Below, piece by piece: positions 1-10,600 of a stretch of DNA of 64,000 bases. The notes beneath the pieces are model-generated. The model ran no database searches and had not been told where the DNA came from. It saw only the letters and a program-made list of their open reading frames with translations. Source of the DNA: Clostridiales bacterium Firm_09 (lineage in GTDB: Bacteria > Bacillota > Clostridia > Christensenellales > DTU072); NCBI GenBank assembly GCA_001604065.1, contig LVAO01000004.1:42011-106010 (forward strand), in the 5' to 3' direction. The first letter of the stretch is position 1. Each line of letters opens with the position of its first letter. A program made the translations under genes and the position numbers.

Positions 1-872
1 AGTTCGCAAAGTGTCCGGGCCTTGAAAGTCTGAGGGTTGATGGAGATTCTTGTCACCCCCATGGAGGCCAGCATTTCCAGCTTTTCGCGGGAAAAGCTGT
101 CCGGCCGCCCCGCTTCAACGGTAAATTCCACACCCGGCCGCGCCTGTGCCACTGGCTCCAGAATGGACTTCAATTCATCCGCTTCCAATGAAGTCGGAGT
201 CCCGCCTCCGACATAGACAGCCCGCACGAAAAGATTTTCTTCCTTGATTTTTTTAAGGATTGCCGACAATTCTTCCCGCACGGCGGCGATATAGGCAGGT
301 ATTTTTTTGCGGACCTGCGAAAGCTCGGAGCTGATGAACGAACAATACCTGCATCGGGTGGCGCAAAAAGGAATATTCACAAAAATATCCGCGCTGTGCG
401 GGTCCGTATCATAGTACCCCGACTGATTTGCGACGACTTCGGCAATGAGACGGGCTCTGTCGGGACTGACAAAAAAAGTATCCCGCAACACTTCTTCCGG
501 GTTCCCGTTATTTTGCATCAATTCATAATACAGCTTTGTAGGGCGTACTCCCGTAAGACTTCCGTAAGGAAGTTCCACCCCCGTAATCTCTTTGCACCAG
601 TCATGCAATGCATTCTTGCAGAAACGTTTTGTAAGCTTTTTATAGAGCAGCCCTTCTTCATAAGCAATCGCAAGCTTTTCTTCCCGGACAATCTTTTTTC
701 CGACGCTGATGCCGACAAGAAAGCAATCCCTTTCCTGCCGCACGGTGAGATTCAATTCTTCGTCGGCTTCGGGCGATAAAACAATATAAGGAGCGTATGC
801 CCGCACAATTTCGGGCACATCGTTAAGATAATCGGGGAGATCCGCGCTCCAACGGAATCGCTTACTGTTCAT
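1..872 (-). CDS. hemZ: HemZ-type coproporphyrinogen III dehydrogenase (partial, runs off the window)
   Basis: Radical-SAM enzyme of the oxygen-independent coproporphyrinogen oxidase/HemZ group. Only the N-terminal 290 residues are present; the gene continues beyond base 1. The ATG at 872 is preceded by AAGGA about six bases upstream. The first ~160 residues form the non-catalytic N-terminal part typical of HemZ. The [4Fe-4S] motif C-x3-C-x2-C lies at C170, C174 and C177, followed by a VGGGTPT stretch typical of the HemN superfamily and a VEAGRPD stretch. Its family role is anaerobic oxidative decarboxylation in haem synthesis, but HemN-like proteins also include haem chaperones (HemW) and other enzymes, and no other haem gene is in the window, so the substrate is inferred. 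It sits 79 bases downstream of the MBL hydrolase gene on the same strand. Confidence 0.85.
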   Translation of the reverse strand, partial: MNSKRFRWSADLPDYLNDVPEIVRAYAPYIVLSPEADEELNLTVRQERDCFLVGISVGKKIVREEKLAIAYEEGLLYKKLTKRFCKNALHDWCKEITGVELPYGSLTGVRPTKLYYELMQNNGNPEEVLRDTFFVSPDRARLIAEVVANQSGYYDTDPHSADIFVNIPFCATRCRYCSFISSELSQVRKKIPAYIAAVREELSAILKKIKEENLFVRAVYVGGGTPTSLEADELKSILEPVAQARPGVEFTVEAGRPDSFSREKLEMLASMGVTRISINPQTFKARTLCE

Positions 873-951
873 TCTTATCCTTCATTTTATCAACGTATCA
901 CAGATATCCTCAAGATGCCATGCGCGTTCCGCAAAAAAAACAGCGCTTATC

Positions 952-1572
952 CTAAAAAAACAAACCCGGAACATTATAAATTTTTTCTTTTTCCAGCGTC
1001 GTCTCTTCTCCGTGTCCGGGACAGAGAATATAATCCGACGGCAAAGCAAACAGACGACGTATTGAGGCACGCAGCATTTCTGAATTTCCGCCTTCCAGGT
1101 CGGTCCTTCCGTACCCGCCTCCGGCAAAGAGCGTATCGCCGCAGAACATGCAATTTTCTGCAATGTAGCAGCAACTGCCCGGGGAGTGGCCCGGCGTATG
1201 AATGACCCGGAACGTTATTCCGGCTTCGAAAACAGTCATGCCGTCTTCAACCAGAACGTCTGCTTTGCAGGGCGCGCAAGCGGCACCGAATACATCGCTC
1301 AGATTTCCTTTTCCGGCAAGCATCCCTGCATCCGCAGTATGTATATATATTTTCGCCCCTTCATCCTGCCATGCCGCGGCATTGCCGATGTGGTCAAAAT
1401 GTCCGTGCGTCAACAAAGCTGCGACAACTTTGAGGCCCTGCGATTCCGCAAAGGTTTTTATTTTGTCTTTACCGCGCGCAGGATCAATCAATACCGCCTC
1501 ATGGGCATGTTCAAGATAGACAAGGTAGCTGTCCGTCCGGAGCGGGCCGACAACAAAATTCTTTACGATCAT
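952..1572 (-). CDS. MBL-fold metal-dependent hydrolase (glyoxalase II-like)
   Basis: 206-residue metallo-beta-lactamase fold protein. The metal-binding signature THGHFDH gives H56, H58, D60 and H61; further ligands are H129 (HTPGHSPG), D146 (CGDTLF) and H187 (PGHGEET). This is the compact YcbL/glyoxalase II-like subgroup, which hydrolyses thioesters such as S-lactoylglutathione or related metabolites; the true substrate cannot be told from sequence. It has no signal peptide, so it should be cytosolic. Its ATG overlaps the stop codon of the isocitrate dehydrogenase gene upstream, so the two are translationally coupled. The binuclear metal site is complete, so the enzyme is probably active. Confidence 0.85.
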   Translation of the reverse strand: MIVKNFVVGPLRTDSYLVYLEHAHEAVLIDPARGKDKIKTFAESQGLKVVAALLTHGHFDHIGNAAAWQDEGAKIYIHTADAGMLAGKGNLSDVFGAACAPCKADVLVEDGMTVFEAGITFRVIHTPGHSPGSCCYIAENCMFCGDTLFAGGGYGRTDLEGGNSEMLRASIRRLFALPSDYILCPGHGEETTLEKEKIYNVPGLFF

Positions 1573-2765
1573 CCGGCAAGCCTCGCCGCAATCGCCTCAA
1601 GAAAATCCGTTGTACAGACACCCTTGGCGGCAACACCGGGCATATCAAAAAGCCCGACCAGATCTTTGGTCATGATGCCGCTTTCGATGGTTGCGATGGT
1701 CGCTGCCTCCAGTCTGTCCGCAAATGCGGACAAATCCGCAAGGCTGTCCAGCTCCGCCCGTTTTTTTAATGCACCGCTCCAAGCAAAAATGGTTGCAACA
1801 GGATTTGTCGAAGTCTGCTCGCCCGCCATATATCTGTAAAAATGCCTCGTTACGGTTCCGTGCGCCGCTTCATACTCATACTTGCCGTCGGGAGAGACCA
1901 GTACAGAAGTCATCATTGCAAGCGAACCGAACGCCGTCGCCAGCATATCGCTCATCACATCGCCGTCATAGTTCTTGCACGCCCACACAAAGCCTCCCTC
2001 GCTGCGTATGACCCGCGCAACCGCATCGTCTATCAATGTATAAAAATACTGAATTCCCGCTTCTTCAAATCGGACACGGAATTCGCTCTCGTACAGCAGC
2101 GCGAAAATATCCTTAAAACGGTGATCATAGATTTTGCTGATGGTATCCTTGGCAGAAAACCACAGATCCTGCTTTGTGCCGAGCGCATAGTTGAAGCAGC
2201 TTCTCGCAAAACTGATTATGCTTTTATCCGTATTATGGATAGCTTGTACGATGCCTCCGCCGGACAACTCTTTAACGAGTTTTCTTTCGCCGTCAGGCAA
2301 AACCAATTCTATCCTGCCGCCTTCCGGGACATAAGCTTCGACACCCGCATAGACATCGCCGTAGGCATGACGGGCAATCGTAATGGGCTTTTTCCAATTT
2401 GAAACGACCGGGCGAACACCGTTCACCAAAACAGGCGCACGGAAGACGGTACCGTCCAATATCGTGCGTATCGTACCGTTGGGAGACTTCCACATTTCCT
2501 TCAGCTTATATTCTTCCATACGCTGGGCATTGGGAGTAATGGTCGCGCATTTGACGCCGACGCCCAGACGCTTGATGGCTTCGGCGGCTTTGACGGTCAC
2601 GGCATCCGAAGTCTTATCCCGTTCCGGCAGACCTAAATCATAATATTCTGTTTTCAAATCAATAAAGGGCTCAAGCAGCAGACGCTTAATGTCTGCCCAG
2701 ATGATGCGTGTCATTTCGTCGCCGTCCAATTCGACAAGCGGCGTTTTCATAGAAATTTTTGTCAT
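1569..2765 (-). CDS. icd: NADP-dependent isocitrate dehydrogenase, eukaryotic-type
   Basis: 398-residue enzyme converting isocitrate to 2-oxoglutarate and CO2. It resembles the homodimeric eukaryotic IDH1/IDH2 type, not the E. coli Icd type: it has the RHAYGD motif with the substrate arginine at residue 132 (the same number as human IDH1 R132), NADP-binding HGTVTRH, and the ETSTNP-like [13 protein letters not shown] segment. The Arg-His pair after HGTVT supports NADP specificity. The start at 2765 follows AAAGGACGG with good spacing. The MBL hydrolase gene overlaps its stop codon. No other citrate cycle gene is in the window; in a Clostridia-type anaerobe the enzyme may serve mainly glutamate synthesis and NADPH supply (inference). 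Confidence 0.93.
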   Translation of the reverse strand: MTKISMKTPLVELDGDEMTRIIWADIKRLLLEPFIDLKTEYYDLGLPERDKTSDAVTVKAAEAIKRLGVGVKCATITPNAQRMEEYKLKEMWKSPNGTIRTILDGTVFRAPVLVNGVRPVVSNWKKPITIARHAYGDVYAGVEAYVPEGGRIELVLPDGERKLVKELSGGGIVQAIHNTDKSIISFARSCFNYALGTKQDLWFSAKDTISKIYDHRFKDIFALLYESEFRVRFEEAGIQYFYTLIDDAVARVIRSEGGFVWACKNYDGDVMSDMLATAFGSLAMMTSVLVSPDGKYEYEAAHGTVTRHFYRYMAGEQTSTNPVATIFAWSGALKKRAELDSLADLSAFADRLEAATIATIESGIMTKDLVGLFDMPGVAAKGVCTTDFLEAIAARLAG

Positions 2766-2813
2766 GTTGATCCGTCCTTTTGGTTGATGATTGTGTCTGT
2801 TGTATGCTGTCCC

Positions 2814-3317
2814 TTATCCATCAATAGGTTTGGGATTAAGGTTTTCATATATGGTAAATGTCAGCGGATATCCGTTGGAAATTGTCCTGCCCACCTCTTC
2901 GACAAGCTTCCAATTATCCATTTTATCCAGATTTTCAAAAAATACTTCGGCACCGCCGTCGGCATCCACTTTGGTGACATAGGCTTTTTTGCAGTACGGC
3001 AGCATGGTTCTGTAAAACATCGCGCCGCCGACGATAAAAATGTCGTCGGAGCTGTAGTTTTGCAGTTCTTTCAGAAGTTCCGGCAGCGTCATCAGCACCT
3101 TGCAATCCTCACGTGTAAAGACATCGCTCAGCACGATGTTGGTTCTTCCGGGCAGCGGCTTGCTGCCGGGAAAAGAAAGAAGCGTATTGCCGCCCATAAC
3201 GATCACTTTGCCAAGCGTAATCCTCTTGAAGTATTGAAGATCTTCCGGCAAATGGAACAGCAGACCGTTTTTTTTGCCGATGCCCCAAAGCTTATCCACT
3301 GCGACGATTGCCTGCAT
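2814..3317 (-). CDS. folA: Dihydrofolate reductase
   Basis: 167-residue DHFR that reduces dihydrofolate to tetrahydrofolate with NADPH. Family hallmarks are visible: the N-terminal AIVAVDKLWGIGKKNGLLFHLPEDL region with the active-site acidic residue, the VIVMGGNTLLSFP segment, LPGRTNIVLS, and the IFIVGGAMFYRTML motif near residue 100. Its ATG shares one base with the stop codon of thyA (TGATG), so it is translationally coupled to thymidylate synthase, whose by-product dihydrofolate it recycles. The same pairing is common in bacteria. There is a 48-base gap to the isocitrate dehydrogenase gene downstream. Confidence 0.95.
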   Translation of the reverse strand: MQAIVAVDKLWGIGKKNGLLFHLPEDLQYFKRITLGKVIVMGGNTLLSFPGSKPLPGRTNIVLSDVFTREDCKVLMTLPELLKELQNYSSDDIFIVGGAMFYRTMLPYCKKAYVTKVDADGGAEVFFENLDKMDNWKLVEEVGRTISNGYPLTFTIYENLNPKPIDG

Positions 3318-4147
3318 CAGACCGCCACCTCCAGTTTTTTATACAAGGTATGGTATTGATAATTTTCCAAATCGAAATCTTCCACTTTGAAATCATAGAA
3401 GTTCTTGATGTCGGGATTCATCACAAATTTCGGGGCCGGGAAAGGCTCTTTTGCAAGCATTTCGCGAGCAATCGGGATATGCCTGTCATACACATGCGCG
3501 TCCGCGATGACATGCACCAATTCTCCGGCTTTTAAGCCCGATACCTGCGCGAACATATGGAGTAGTACGGCATACTGCACAACATTCCAGTTGTTGGCGA
3601 CAACCATGTCCTGTGAACGCTGGTTCAGAATACCGTTCAGCGTATCTCCCGAAGTAGAAAAAGTCATCGAATAGGCACAGGGATACAGCGCCATTTCGTG
3701 AAGATCCGCATGATTATAGATATTTGTAAGAATGCGGCGGGACTGAGGGTTATTCTTAAGGTCAAACAACACTCTGTCCACCTGGTCGAATTCGCCTTCT
3801 TTATATTGATGCTTGACACCCAGCTGATATCCGTACGCCTTGCCGATTGTACCTTCTTTATCTGCCCATGCATCCCAGATGTGCGAGCGCAGATCGGCTA
3901 CGCGGTTGGACTTTTTTTGCCAGATCCAGAGTATTTCGTCAATTGCATTCCTGAAGCCCGTCTTGCGGAGCGTCATCGCAGGAAACTCTTTGGTAAGGTC
4001 ATAGCGATTGACAATGCAGAATTTTTTTATGGTATGGGCAGGCGTGCCATCCTCCCAGCGCGGACGGACGGCAAGCTCTTCGTCGGAGAAGCCGCTGTTC
4101 AGTATGCTGCTGATATTTTCTTTGAAAATGCAATCTGCTATACTCAT
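3317..4147 (-). CDS. thyA: Thymidylate synthase (ThyA), variant active site
   Basis: 276-residue thymidylate synthase that methylates dUMP to dTMP using methylene-tetrahydrofolate. I chose the ATG at 4147 because AGGAGG lies five bases upstream; a TTG one codon earlier would crowd the ribosome binding site. Family landmarks: catalytic C157 in YPCAYSMTF, phosphate-binding R177 and D180 in QRSQD, N188, and the AHVYDRH motif with H218 and Y220. Two normally strong positions differ: the residue after the catalytic cysteine is Ala where E. coli has His, and QRSCD is QRSQD. The aligned Asn that discriminates dUMP from dCMP is present, so a hydroxymethylase is less likely. It forms an operon with folA. 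Confidence 0.93.
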   Translation of the reverse strand: MSIADCIFKENISSILNSGFSDEELAVRPRWEDGTPAHTIKKFCIVNRYDLTKEFPAMTLRKTGFRNAIDEILWIWQKKSNRVADLRSHIWDAWADKEGTIGKAYGYQLGVKHQYKEGEFDQVDRVLFDLKNNPQSRRILTNIYNHADLHEMALYPCAYSMTFSTSGDTLNGILNQRSQDMVVANNWNVVQYAVLLHMFAQVSGLKAGELVHVIADAHVYDRHIPIAREMLAKEPFPAPKFVMNPDIKNFYDFKVEDFDLENYQYHTLYKKLEVAV

Positions 4148-4163
4148 CAAAACCTCCTCAATT

Positions 4164-7100
4164 TTACAGCGTGCTGATATCGATTAAATAAACGCCTTCG
4201 CCGCAGGACACATACGGCAGATTTTTATGCTTGGCGCTGTAAATAAACGCCCCGATGTCTTCGCTGTTGCAGACAACTTCTGCATAGACCCTGCCGAGAT
4301 TCTTATAATAATCCAAAACAGCCGCCATTTCTGTTGTGGTGTCTGCTATAAGGTCATATCCGCCGCCGATTGATACGGAAGAATAATAATTGTATACGCC
4401 TGCCGCAAGGTCCGCCACACCCGGCGTAGTCCAGTTGATGTATTCCGTACGGGGCTGTGACGCATAAGAAAATGCAGCTGCATCCGATATCAGCAGCCAT
4501 TGATGTCTCATCGCATAATATGTTGCCGTACCTGCGGTAAATCTCATGCGCGCCCAGGTTGCATCAACCACAAACCATTCGCCGTCAATTTTCACCTTGT
4601 TCCATGCGTGATTCTCGCCTGCCCACCCGGTTACTTCTTTGCATTCGATTCCCTCAATCATGCACATGAGCTTGAAGGCGCTTGCATATCCGTCACATAC
4701 CGCAACCCTATTGCCGGCATTCCAGAAGACACCGTACAATGAGAAGCAGTCAAGACTCTTAATGATGCCCTCGACGGATTCGACAAGCTCGTTTTTGCTT
4801 GTAGCGCTGTCTTTTGCCGCAAGCAGCGCCGCTTCGAAATCTGCATTCCAGCCGTTTGCGTTCACCGCGGATAGGATTGCCGTCTTTGCCGAAGCCAACG
4901 ACGGTGCGGCCGCGATGTCGTTCTGAAGCGCCATGATGTCCAAGGCGGCATTGTCATACGTAACATGGATAGCCAGCCATTCGTATATTATAGCCACTTT
5001 CTGGTAATCGGTCAAATCATTATCAATGTAGAGTCCACAGATTTGGCGCGCCGCAAGATAAATATCTTCTGCGTCAGAACCGCCGTCGGGGAACGACGGC
5101 CTGACCCCATAGGGAAGGTTATCCAGTTCGTACACGCTGTCAATCAGTTCTGTACGGGACAGGCTGTCAATGGCAAAAGAAGTTTCGGGCACCGCAAGCG
5201 GCATCAATGCGCTGCCGTCCGCCAGCGAATGCGCAGTCTGTCCTGTCGCGTACCTCTGATTCTGGTCACACCTCAATGTGAATTGGATTGTGGCAATCTG
5301 ACCTGTCTGCGAATGAAAGTATCCATAATTATAAATAAAGCTCAGAGATCCGGCCGCATCGGTCAATGCCTCGTTGTCGAATGGAAATTGTTCACTGATA
5401 TAAAATTTTTTTTGCACATAACCAAAGGGCTTGTCCGGATTGTCCTTAATCAGGTTGTCCTCATCCAGAGAAAGCTGGGCAAGATATGCAAATGCGGCAT
5501 TCAGTTCGCTCTGATCGGCAATGTAGTAATCATAACGATAGCCGTTATAAGTAAAGGCATCCGATAAATAAGACAATGCCGGAGTCAGAATGGGCAGCAT
5601 AAAACTTCCTGTTTTGCCTGTTTCGTCGCATTTTACCTCCAAGGTATGCGTCACACTTTTTGCAAGGGCAGGGATTGAATCGCCGCTCATGCAAGGCAGA
5701 TACGGACCTCCGTCAATGCGATAAGAAAATGTCGTCGGCTTATCATAATCGCAATCAAACAGAATGGTGTATTCTCCCGGGTCAGAATCCAGATCCAATT
5801 TTACATGATACGGCGCGGCCTCGCTGTCGAAAACAGTCCCTTCTATGATTTCGGAAGCGCCGTCTTCATAAACAATCAGATAAGGGTATGTTCCGCCTTT
5901 TTTTGCGGTCAGATAGGATTCTTCTAGGACAATTATGCTTTCGGCAGCACGTATGCTGTAATCGTCCTCCGTAATGCCGCTCCCATGCATCATGACAGCC
6001 GTCCGTGAAGAATTGTAATAAATGCTAAGGTCCCCGCCGGTGTTTTTATCATAGACAAAGCTGTTCGAAAATCCGAGAACCAGCGGAAAGCTTGCCATAA
6101 TATATCTCCCCGTCGATTCAAACGTATAGGTCCCCGCAGGAATCCTGGCGAGATCCTCTGCGGACAGAGTAAGTGTTTTTTTGTCCGGACTGTATGTCGC
6201 ATCCACCGCAACGCTCACCGGGATTCCGCCGGCATCCAATATACGGAACGATACAACGTCAAACAAAAAGGAAACTTCGAAATCTTCGGATGAAGAAAGA
6301 TTGAAAAACTGCTCTTCATAGATTCCGTTGTTGAAGATCGCTCTGTTTCCGCACGTCCAGTTGCCGTCCCATCCCGACGGGATGTCATCGGCCGTACGCA
6401 TAGAATACAGAACAATATCCGCCGATGCAGGAAACGCATTCGGACCGATATTCACAACCGAAAAGGGAATCACCGCTTCTTCAAGGCCGGTGCAGGATGC
6501 AAACGCGCCGCTTCCTATCGTCAAGACGGAGTTCTGTATAACTAAGGATTCGATGATATGCTCATTATGGCTTCCTGTAAAAGCAACAGAACTCACGGGC
6601 CTGCCGTTATAGTACATCGCCAGGATGACTTCGGATTCGGAGCCATCATAGCCCGTTGCCCTGTAGGTATCCGCATAATCGCCGGCGGAGATGTACTCAT
6701 AAAGAACGCCCGGCGTGCCTTCCAATGCCCATGACGGTTCCAGATAAGTGTCCCCCGCGGTTGTATACAGCGCGCGGGGGATATACTGTATTCCGCCTTG
6801 CCTCTTCCAATATGCGAGCAGTCCGCCGGCGCTGACATCGATGCTTGAAAGCTCAAGCGCATAGGGCTGGTTATAAAGCACTTCAAAATAGTAGCCGCTG
6901 GACTCGTCCGACAGGATCTCTGCGGTTGCCGAAACGGGAACATATCCGGCATCGATTGGAATACCAAGATAAATTCTGTATTTGTTGGGCAGGAAACGCG
7001 CAAAAAACTGCAGATCTGACGCGCCGATTTGCGCCGGAACGGCACCGTCCGCTGCATCGCGCCATCCTGTAAAAGTATATCCCGTTCTGGCAGGATCGGA

Positions 7101-7505
7101 TGCGGGCAAGGGAATGCTGCTGCCTTCTGTCAATTCAAAAACCGCAAACAGCTCTCCGCCTTCTTCTGTATAATAGGAAGCCGTAACTCTTTTCAGCCAG
7201 CGCGCATAAAGCTTTACATTGCTGTTTACACCGGCCAGCGACTGCACCGTAAACGGACGCTGCCATATATCCTTGTCATAATACCAGTCATCAAACACAT
7301 AGCCGGATTTTGAAGGTTCCGGAGGCAGCGTGATTGTATTTGTTCCCGGAGTTACATTGATTGTATGAATCGCGTCGCCGTCCACATAGAAGGTGATGGA
7401 ATAGCTTGAAGAACCGGAACCAAGAAAATCGCAGGAAGTCAATCCAATCATGACAAACACGAACACAGCGGTTATCAGAAACATCCATAATCCTTTCTTT
7501 TTCAT
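4164..7505 (-). CDS. Large surface lipoprotein: InlB-type repeats, LRR-like segment, transglutaminase-like domain
   Basis: About 1113 residues. I place the start at the ATG at 7505 (MKKKG), preceded by GGAGAG; a longer frame to 7544 has no better site. A lipoprotein signal peptide ends in the lipobox LTSC. Two InlB B-repeat/Listeria-Bacteroides type repeats follow (roughly residues 35-175, ending KLYARW and QFFARF). A short BspA-like leucine-rich unit (about 300-370; the GSGAF and NIGPNAF turns) comes next, then a long unassigned middle. A transglutaminase-like domain near the C-terminus carries a plausible triad C937, H966 (NHAWN) and D981 (VVDATW). It is exported and membrane-anchored; it may bind or process wall or host protein (inference). 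It has its own promoter divergent from the helicase gene. Confidence 0.85.
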   Translation of the reverse strand: MKKKGLWMFLITAVFVFVMIGLTSCDFLGSGSSSYSITFYVDGDAIHTINVTPGTNTITLPPEPSKSGYVFDDWYYDKDIWQRPFTVQSLAGVNSNVKLYARWLKRVTASYYTEEGGELFAVFELTEGSSIPLPASDPARTGYTFTGWRDAADGAVPAQIGASDLQFFARFLPNKYRIYLGIPIDAGYVPVSATAEILSDESSGYYFEVLYNQPYALELSSIDVSAGGLLAYWKRQGGIQYIPRALYTTAGDTYLEPSWALEGTPGVLYEYISAGDYADTYRATGYDGSESEVILAMYYNGRPVSSVAFTGSHNEHIIESLVIQNSVLTIGSGAFASCTGLEEAVIPFSVVNIGPNAFPASADIVLYSMRTADDIPSGWDGNWTCGNRAIFNNGIYEEQFFNLSSSEDFEVSFLFDVVSFRILDAGGIPVSVAVDATYSPDKKTLTLSAEDLARIPAGTYTFESTGRYIMASFPLVLGFSNSFVYDKNTGGDLSIYYNSSRTAVMMHGSGITEDDYSIRAAESIIVLEESYLTAKKGGTYPYLIVYEDGASEIIEGTVFDSEAAPYHVKLDLDSDPGEYTILFDCDYDKPTTFSYRIDGGPYLPCMSGDSIPALAKSVTHTLEVKCDETGKTGSFMLPILTPALSYLSDAFTYNGYRYDYYIADQSELNAAFAYLAQLSLDEDNLIKDNPDKPFGYVQKKFYISEQFPFDNEALTDAAGSLSFIYNYGYFHSQTGQIATIQFTLRCDQNQRYATGQTAHSLADGSALMPLAVPETSFAIDSLSRTELIDSVYELDNLPYGVRPSFPDGGSDAEDIYLAARQICGLYIDNDLTDYQKVAIIYEWLAIHVTYDNAALDIMALQNDIAAAPSLASAKTAILSAVNANGWNADFEAALLAAKDSATSKNELVESVEGIIKSLDCFSLYGVFWNAGNRVAVCDGYASAFKLMCMIEGIECKEVTGWAGENHAWNKVKIDGEWFVVDATWARMRFTAGTATYYAMRHQWLLISDAAAFSYASQPRTEYINWTTPGVADLAAGVYNYYSSVSIGGGYDLIADTTTEMAAVLDYYKNLGRVYAEVVCNSEDIGAFIYSAKHKNLPYVSCGEGVYLIDISTL

Positions 7506-7534
7506 CTTTCTCTCCGTCCTTGTTGTTTGGTTTA

Positions 7535-7563
7535 AGTTTACCATAATTCCCTATGCATGACAA
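7535..7563 (-). promoter_or_regulatory. Promoter of the InlB-repeat lipoprotein
   Basis: On the minus strand, TTGTCA (7563-7558) and TAAACT (7540-7535) are separated by exactly 17 bases. The start codon at 7505 lies about 25 bases past the expected transcription start, with GGAGAG between. Confidence 0.65.
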
Positions 7564-7630
7564 GAACAAATAATTGTCTGCCGGTATGCAAGCGGAAAAA
7601 TACGCCCAAACTTTGATTGCATAGAATCCG

Positions 7631-7659
7631 TTTACAGAGCGGAAGGGTTGTGTTATAAT
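7631..7659 (+). promoter_or_regulatory. Promoter of the helicase-nuclease gene
   Basis: TTTACA (7631-7636), a 17-base spacer, and a perfect TATAAT (7654-7659) with an upstream TG one base before it (extended -10). The predicted start of transcription is about base 7666, which falls on the first ATG of the long frame (7665). This argues that translation begins further down, at the TTG at 7686. Confidence 0.75.
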
Positions 7660-7685
7660 TCAGGATGTATTCATTGGAGGGGCCT

Positions 7686-10600
7686 TTGAATCCGATATAC
7701 AAAAAATACAAAGAACGTTTTATACAGATAAGCGGCAGAAACCGCAGTCTTTTCCTGCGCGATATTGTCAAAAAATACAGTTATGACATCGGAGCAGTGA
7801 TGGAAACCCGTTCGGATACCGACGAATTTCTGGATTTCCTATGGCACGGCAGACGTTCTTTCACGCTGATGGACATGAAGATTGCCTCAAGAATGGCAAA
7901 AAACTGCGCTCCGGCAGAAGCAAATACCGTTGCGGCCGCCGTTGCGCCGGCAGAAACAGCCGGTAATGACGAAACGATAGAAATAAAAACAAAAAAAGCG
8001 CGCAAGCCCGAAGCAGACAACATCTGCGAGACCCTGGCCTTGCAGCTCGGAAGTCTGCGCTATCTCAAGCGCGAAGAGGACGAACTGGAAAAAGAAACCG
8101 GCCGTGCCGAACTCTACATCGGTTATCCGTTTGTACTGGGCAGTCTTAATCCCGACACTCCCGTCTGCGCGCCTCTCATGTTGTTTCCTGCCATGCTGGA
8201 AATCGGAGCGGACGAAGCCGAAATCAGGCTGGTTCCCAACCAGCCGGTCATGCTCAACAAGGCATTCATTCTTGCCTATTCCAAAGAGAAGAATCTTGCG
8301 GTAGACAAACTGATTCAAGAATTCGATCCTCTTGCGGAGGACGCCTTTTCTACCGTCTGGGACGTTGCCGAATACCTGCAGAAAAACGGCTTCAGGCTGA
8401 ACATCCAGAAAAGAAAGACTCTGATGCATTTTGAGCAGCCTCTCAGCTTCCCGTCAGAAATATTCGAAGTAAAAAATATGGCGGTCCTGGGGCGGTTTCC
8501 GCTTGCCAATTCGATTTACAACGATTATCTGGCTTTGGAGAAGGACAATCTTTCCACTCCGTCCATTCAGGCCCTTCTTTCCGGCAGACCGCAGGAAAAT
8601 CCCGCACCGCTCAAGAAACTCTTTTTACGAACCAGAAAAACACCGCAAAACGACAGTTTTTATGAGATAAATGATCTGGATTTCGCGCAGGAAGGCGCGC
8701 TGGCCCAGATAGCAAAAAAAGATAATATCGTCATTTACGGGCCTCCCGGCACGGGCAAATCCCAAACGATTGTCAATATCATCAGCGACGCGCTTTGCAA
8801 AAACAAACGCGTGCTCGTTGTAAGCCAGAAACGCGCTGCGCTGGATGTCGTTTTCAACCGTCTCGGCCGATTGAACGATAAAGCAATGCTGATACCGGAT
8901 CCGGAAAAGGAGAAACTTGCCTTTTTCGAGCGCCTGCGCACAATGCATGTAAAAAGCGCTTCCACGGATTATGACGAAACCAGCCGCCGTCACAAAAATG
9001 TCGAAATCGATATCAACCGCGAAATTGCCGTACTCCAGTCCATCAGCGACGCTTTGTTTACAGAAAGACCTTTCGGACTGACATTGCAGGAAATGTATGC
9101 GGCAAGCTACAATATCGGCCGCGAAAGCGATGACTACAAGCTGTATGAAAAAATGAAGCGCACCGGCATTCTGCGGCGGCGTTATCCCGAACTGAAAGAA
9201 GATATCCGGCTCATCAAGGACAAGCAGCTTGATATTCTGTATCTGCGCCATCTGAATCTCGTCAAAGAAAACGAGATGATCGTTCACATCCTTCCCGACA
9301 TAGATCTTCATAAGCTAAAACAGGCAAAGGTCTTCCTTGCCGATCTTCTCAAAAAAGAGCTTGTGCCGTTCAACACTGCGCGTTATCCTTACAGCCGTTA
9401 TCTGACCACCTTTTATCTTGAACAAGCCGTTGCCGATCGTGCTTCAATCAGACGTGTCGCCGACATTGTCACCAGGATGGAGCACCCCACGCTTTCCGCC
9501 CTTCTGCAAGCATCGGCGTTCCCCCTCCTTTGGCCTCTGTATCCGTTTTTACGCATCCGATACGAAAACTATCGTGAAAATGTCAAAATCGACCTCCATA
9601 TCGGCAAAGAAGCCCTGGAGAACTACGAGTCCGATTATAAGCTTCTTTCTTCCGTCCTGGACCAGAAGGGTTATGCGCTGGCAATCGGAGGACTGATCAA
9701 CGGCAATGCCAATTTTCTCCGCAAGCTGCTTGACGCTTTGGACAACTATGTCGCAGTGCGCGATCTGAATACAGAAATTCTCAGCCTTTCTCCGCAGATA
9801 CGGGAGCTGCTGGATTTTGCCTACGCAAATTCCGACGGAACCGCCGAAGGCTTCCGCATTGTGCTTGAAAAAATCATGCCGATACGAATTTATCACGAAA
9901 TCGTTACCGATGACGGTACTGCGGACAAATTGCTTGCAAAGACCGTTGTTTTTGACGACCTCAGAAATCGCATCTCCGCATTGCAGGCCGACAAGCGCGA
10001 GCTGTCCAGAAGCCTCGCCATGGACAGCTTTTCACGCGAATATGCAGAGTATTTCCGGACCTCTCCCGATGCCAAGGATTATCTTTACGAAATCCAGAAA
10101 CAGCGCGGACTGAAGCCCATCCGCGTCATGTTTGAGCTTTTTGACAATTACCTCATGCGCCTCTTCCCCTGCTGGCTGCTCAGTCCGGAGGTTGTCAGCA
10201 CCATACTGCCGCTCAAAACCGGTCTTTTTGATCTGGTTGTCTTTGACGAGGCAAGCCAGATATTCATCGAGTCCGCCATTCCCGCCATTTACCGTGCCCA
10301 AAAAGTTGTGGTCGCCGGCGACAACAAGCAGCTCCGCCCCACTGCAGGCTTTGTCAGGCGCTATTTTGGGGACGACAGCCTTGCCAATAACGGCATGGAC
10401 CTGTCCACACAGGCGGCTCTTGAAGTCGAGAGCCTTCTGGATCTTGCGGCGGCGAGATATTATCCGGTGTATCTCTCCTATCATTACCGGAGCAATTATG
10501 TGGAGCTGATTGACTTCAGCAATGCCGCTTTTTATGAGAACAGGCTGCAGATTGCACCCAACATTTCAAAGAATTTTGAAAAAGCCCCCATTGAGCGCAT

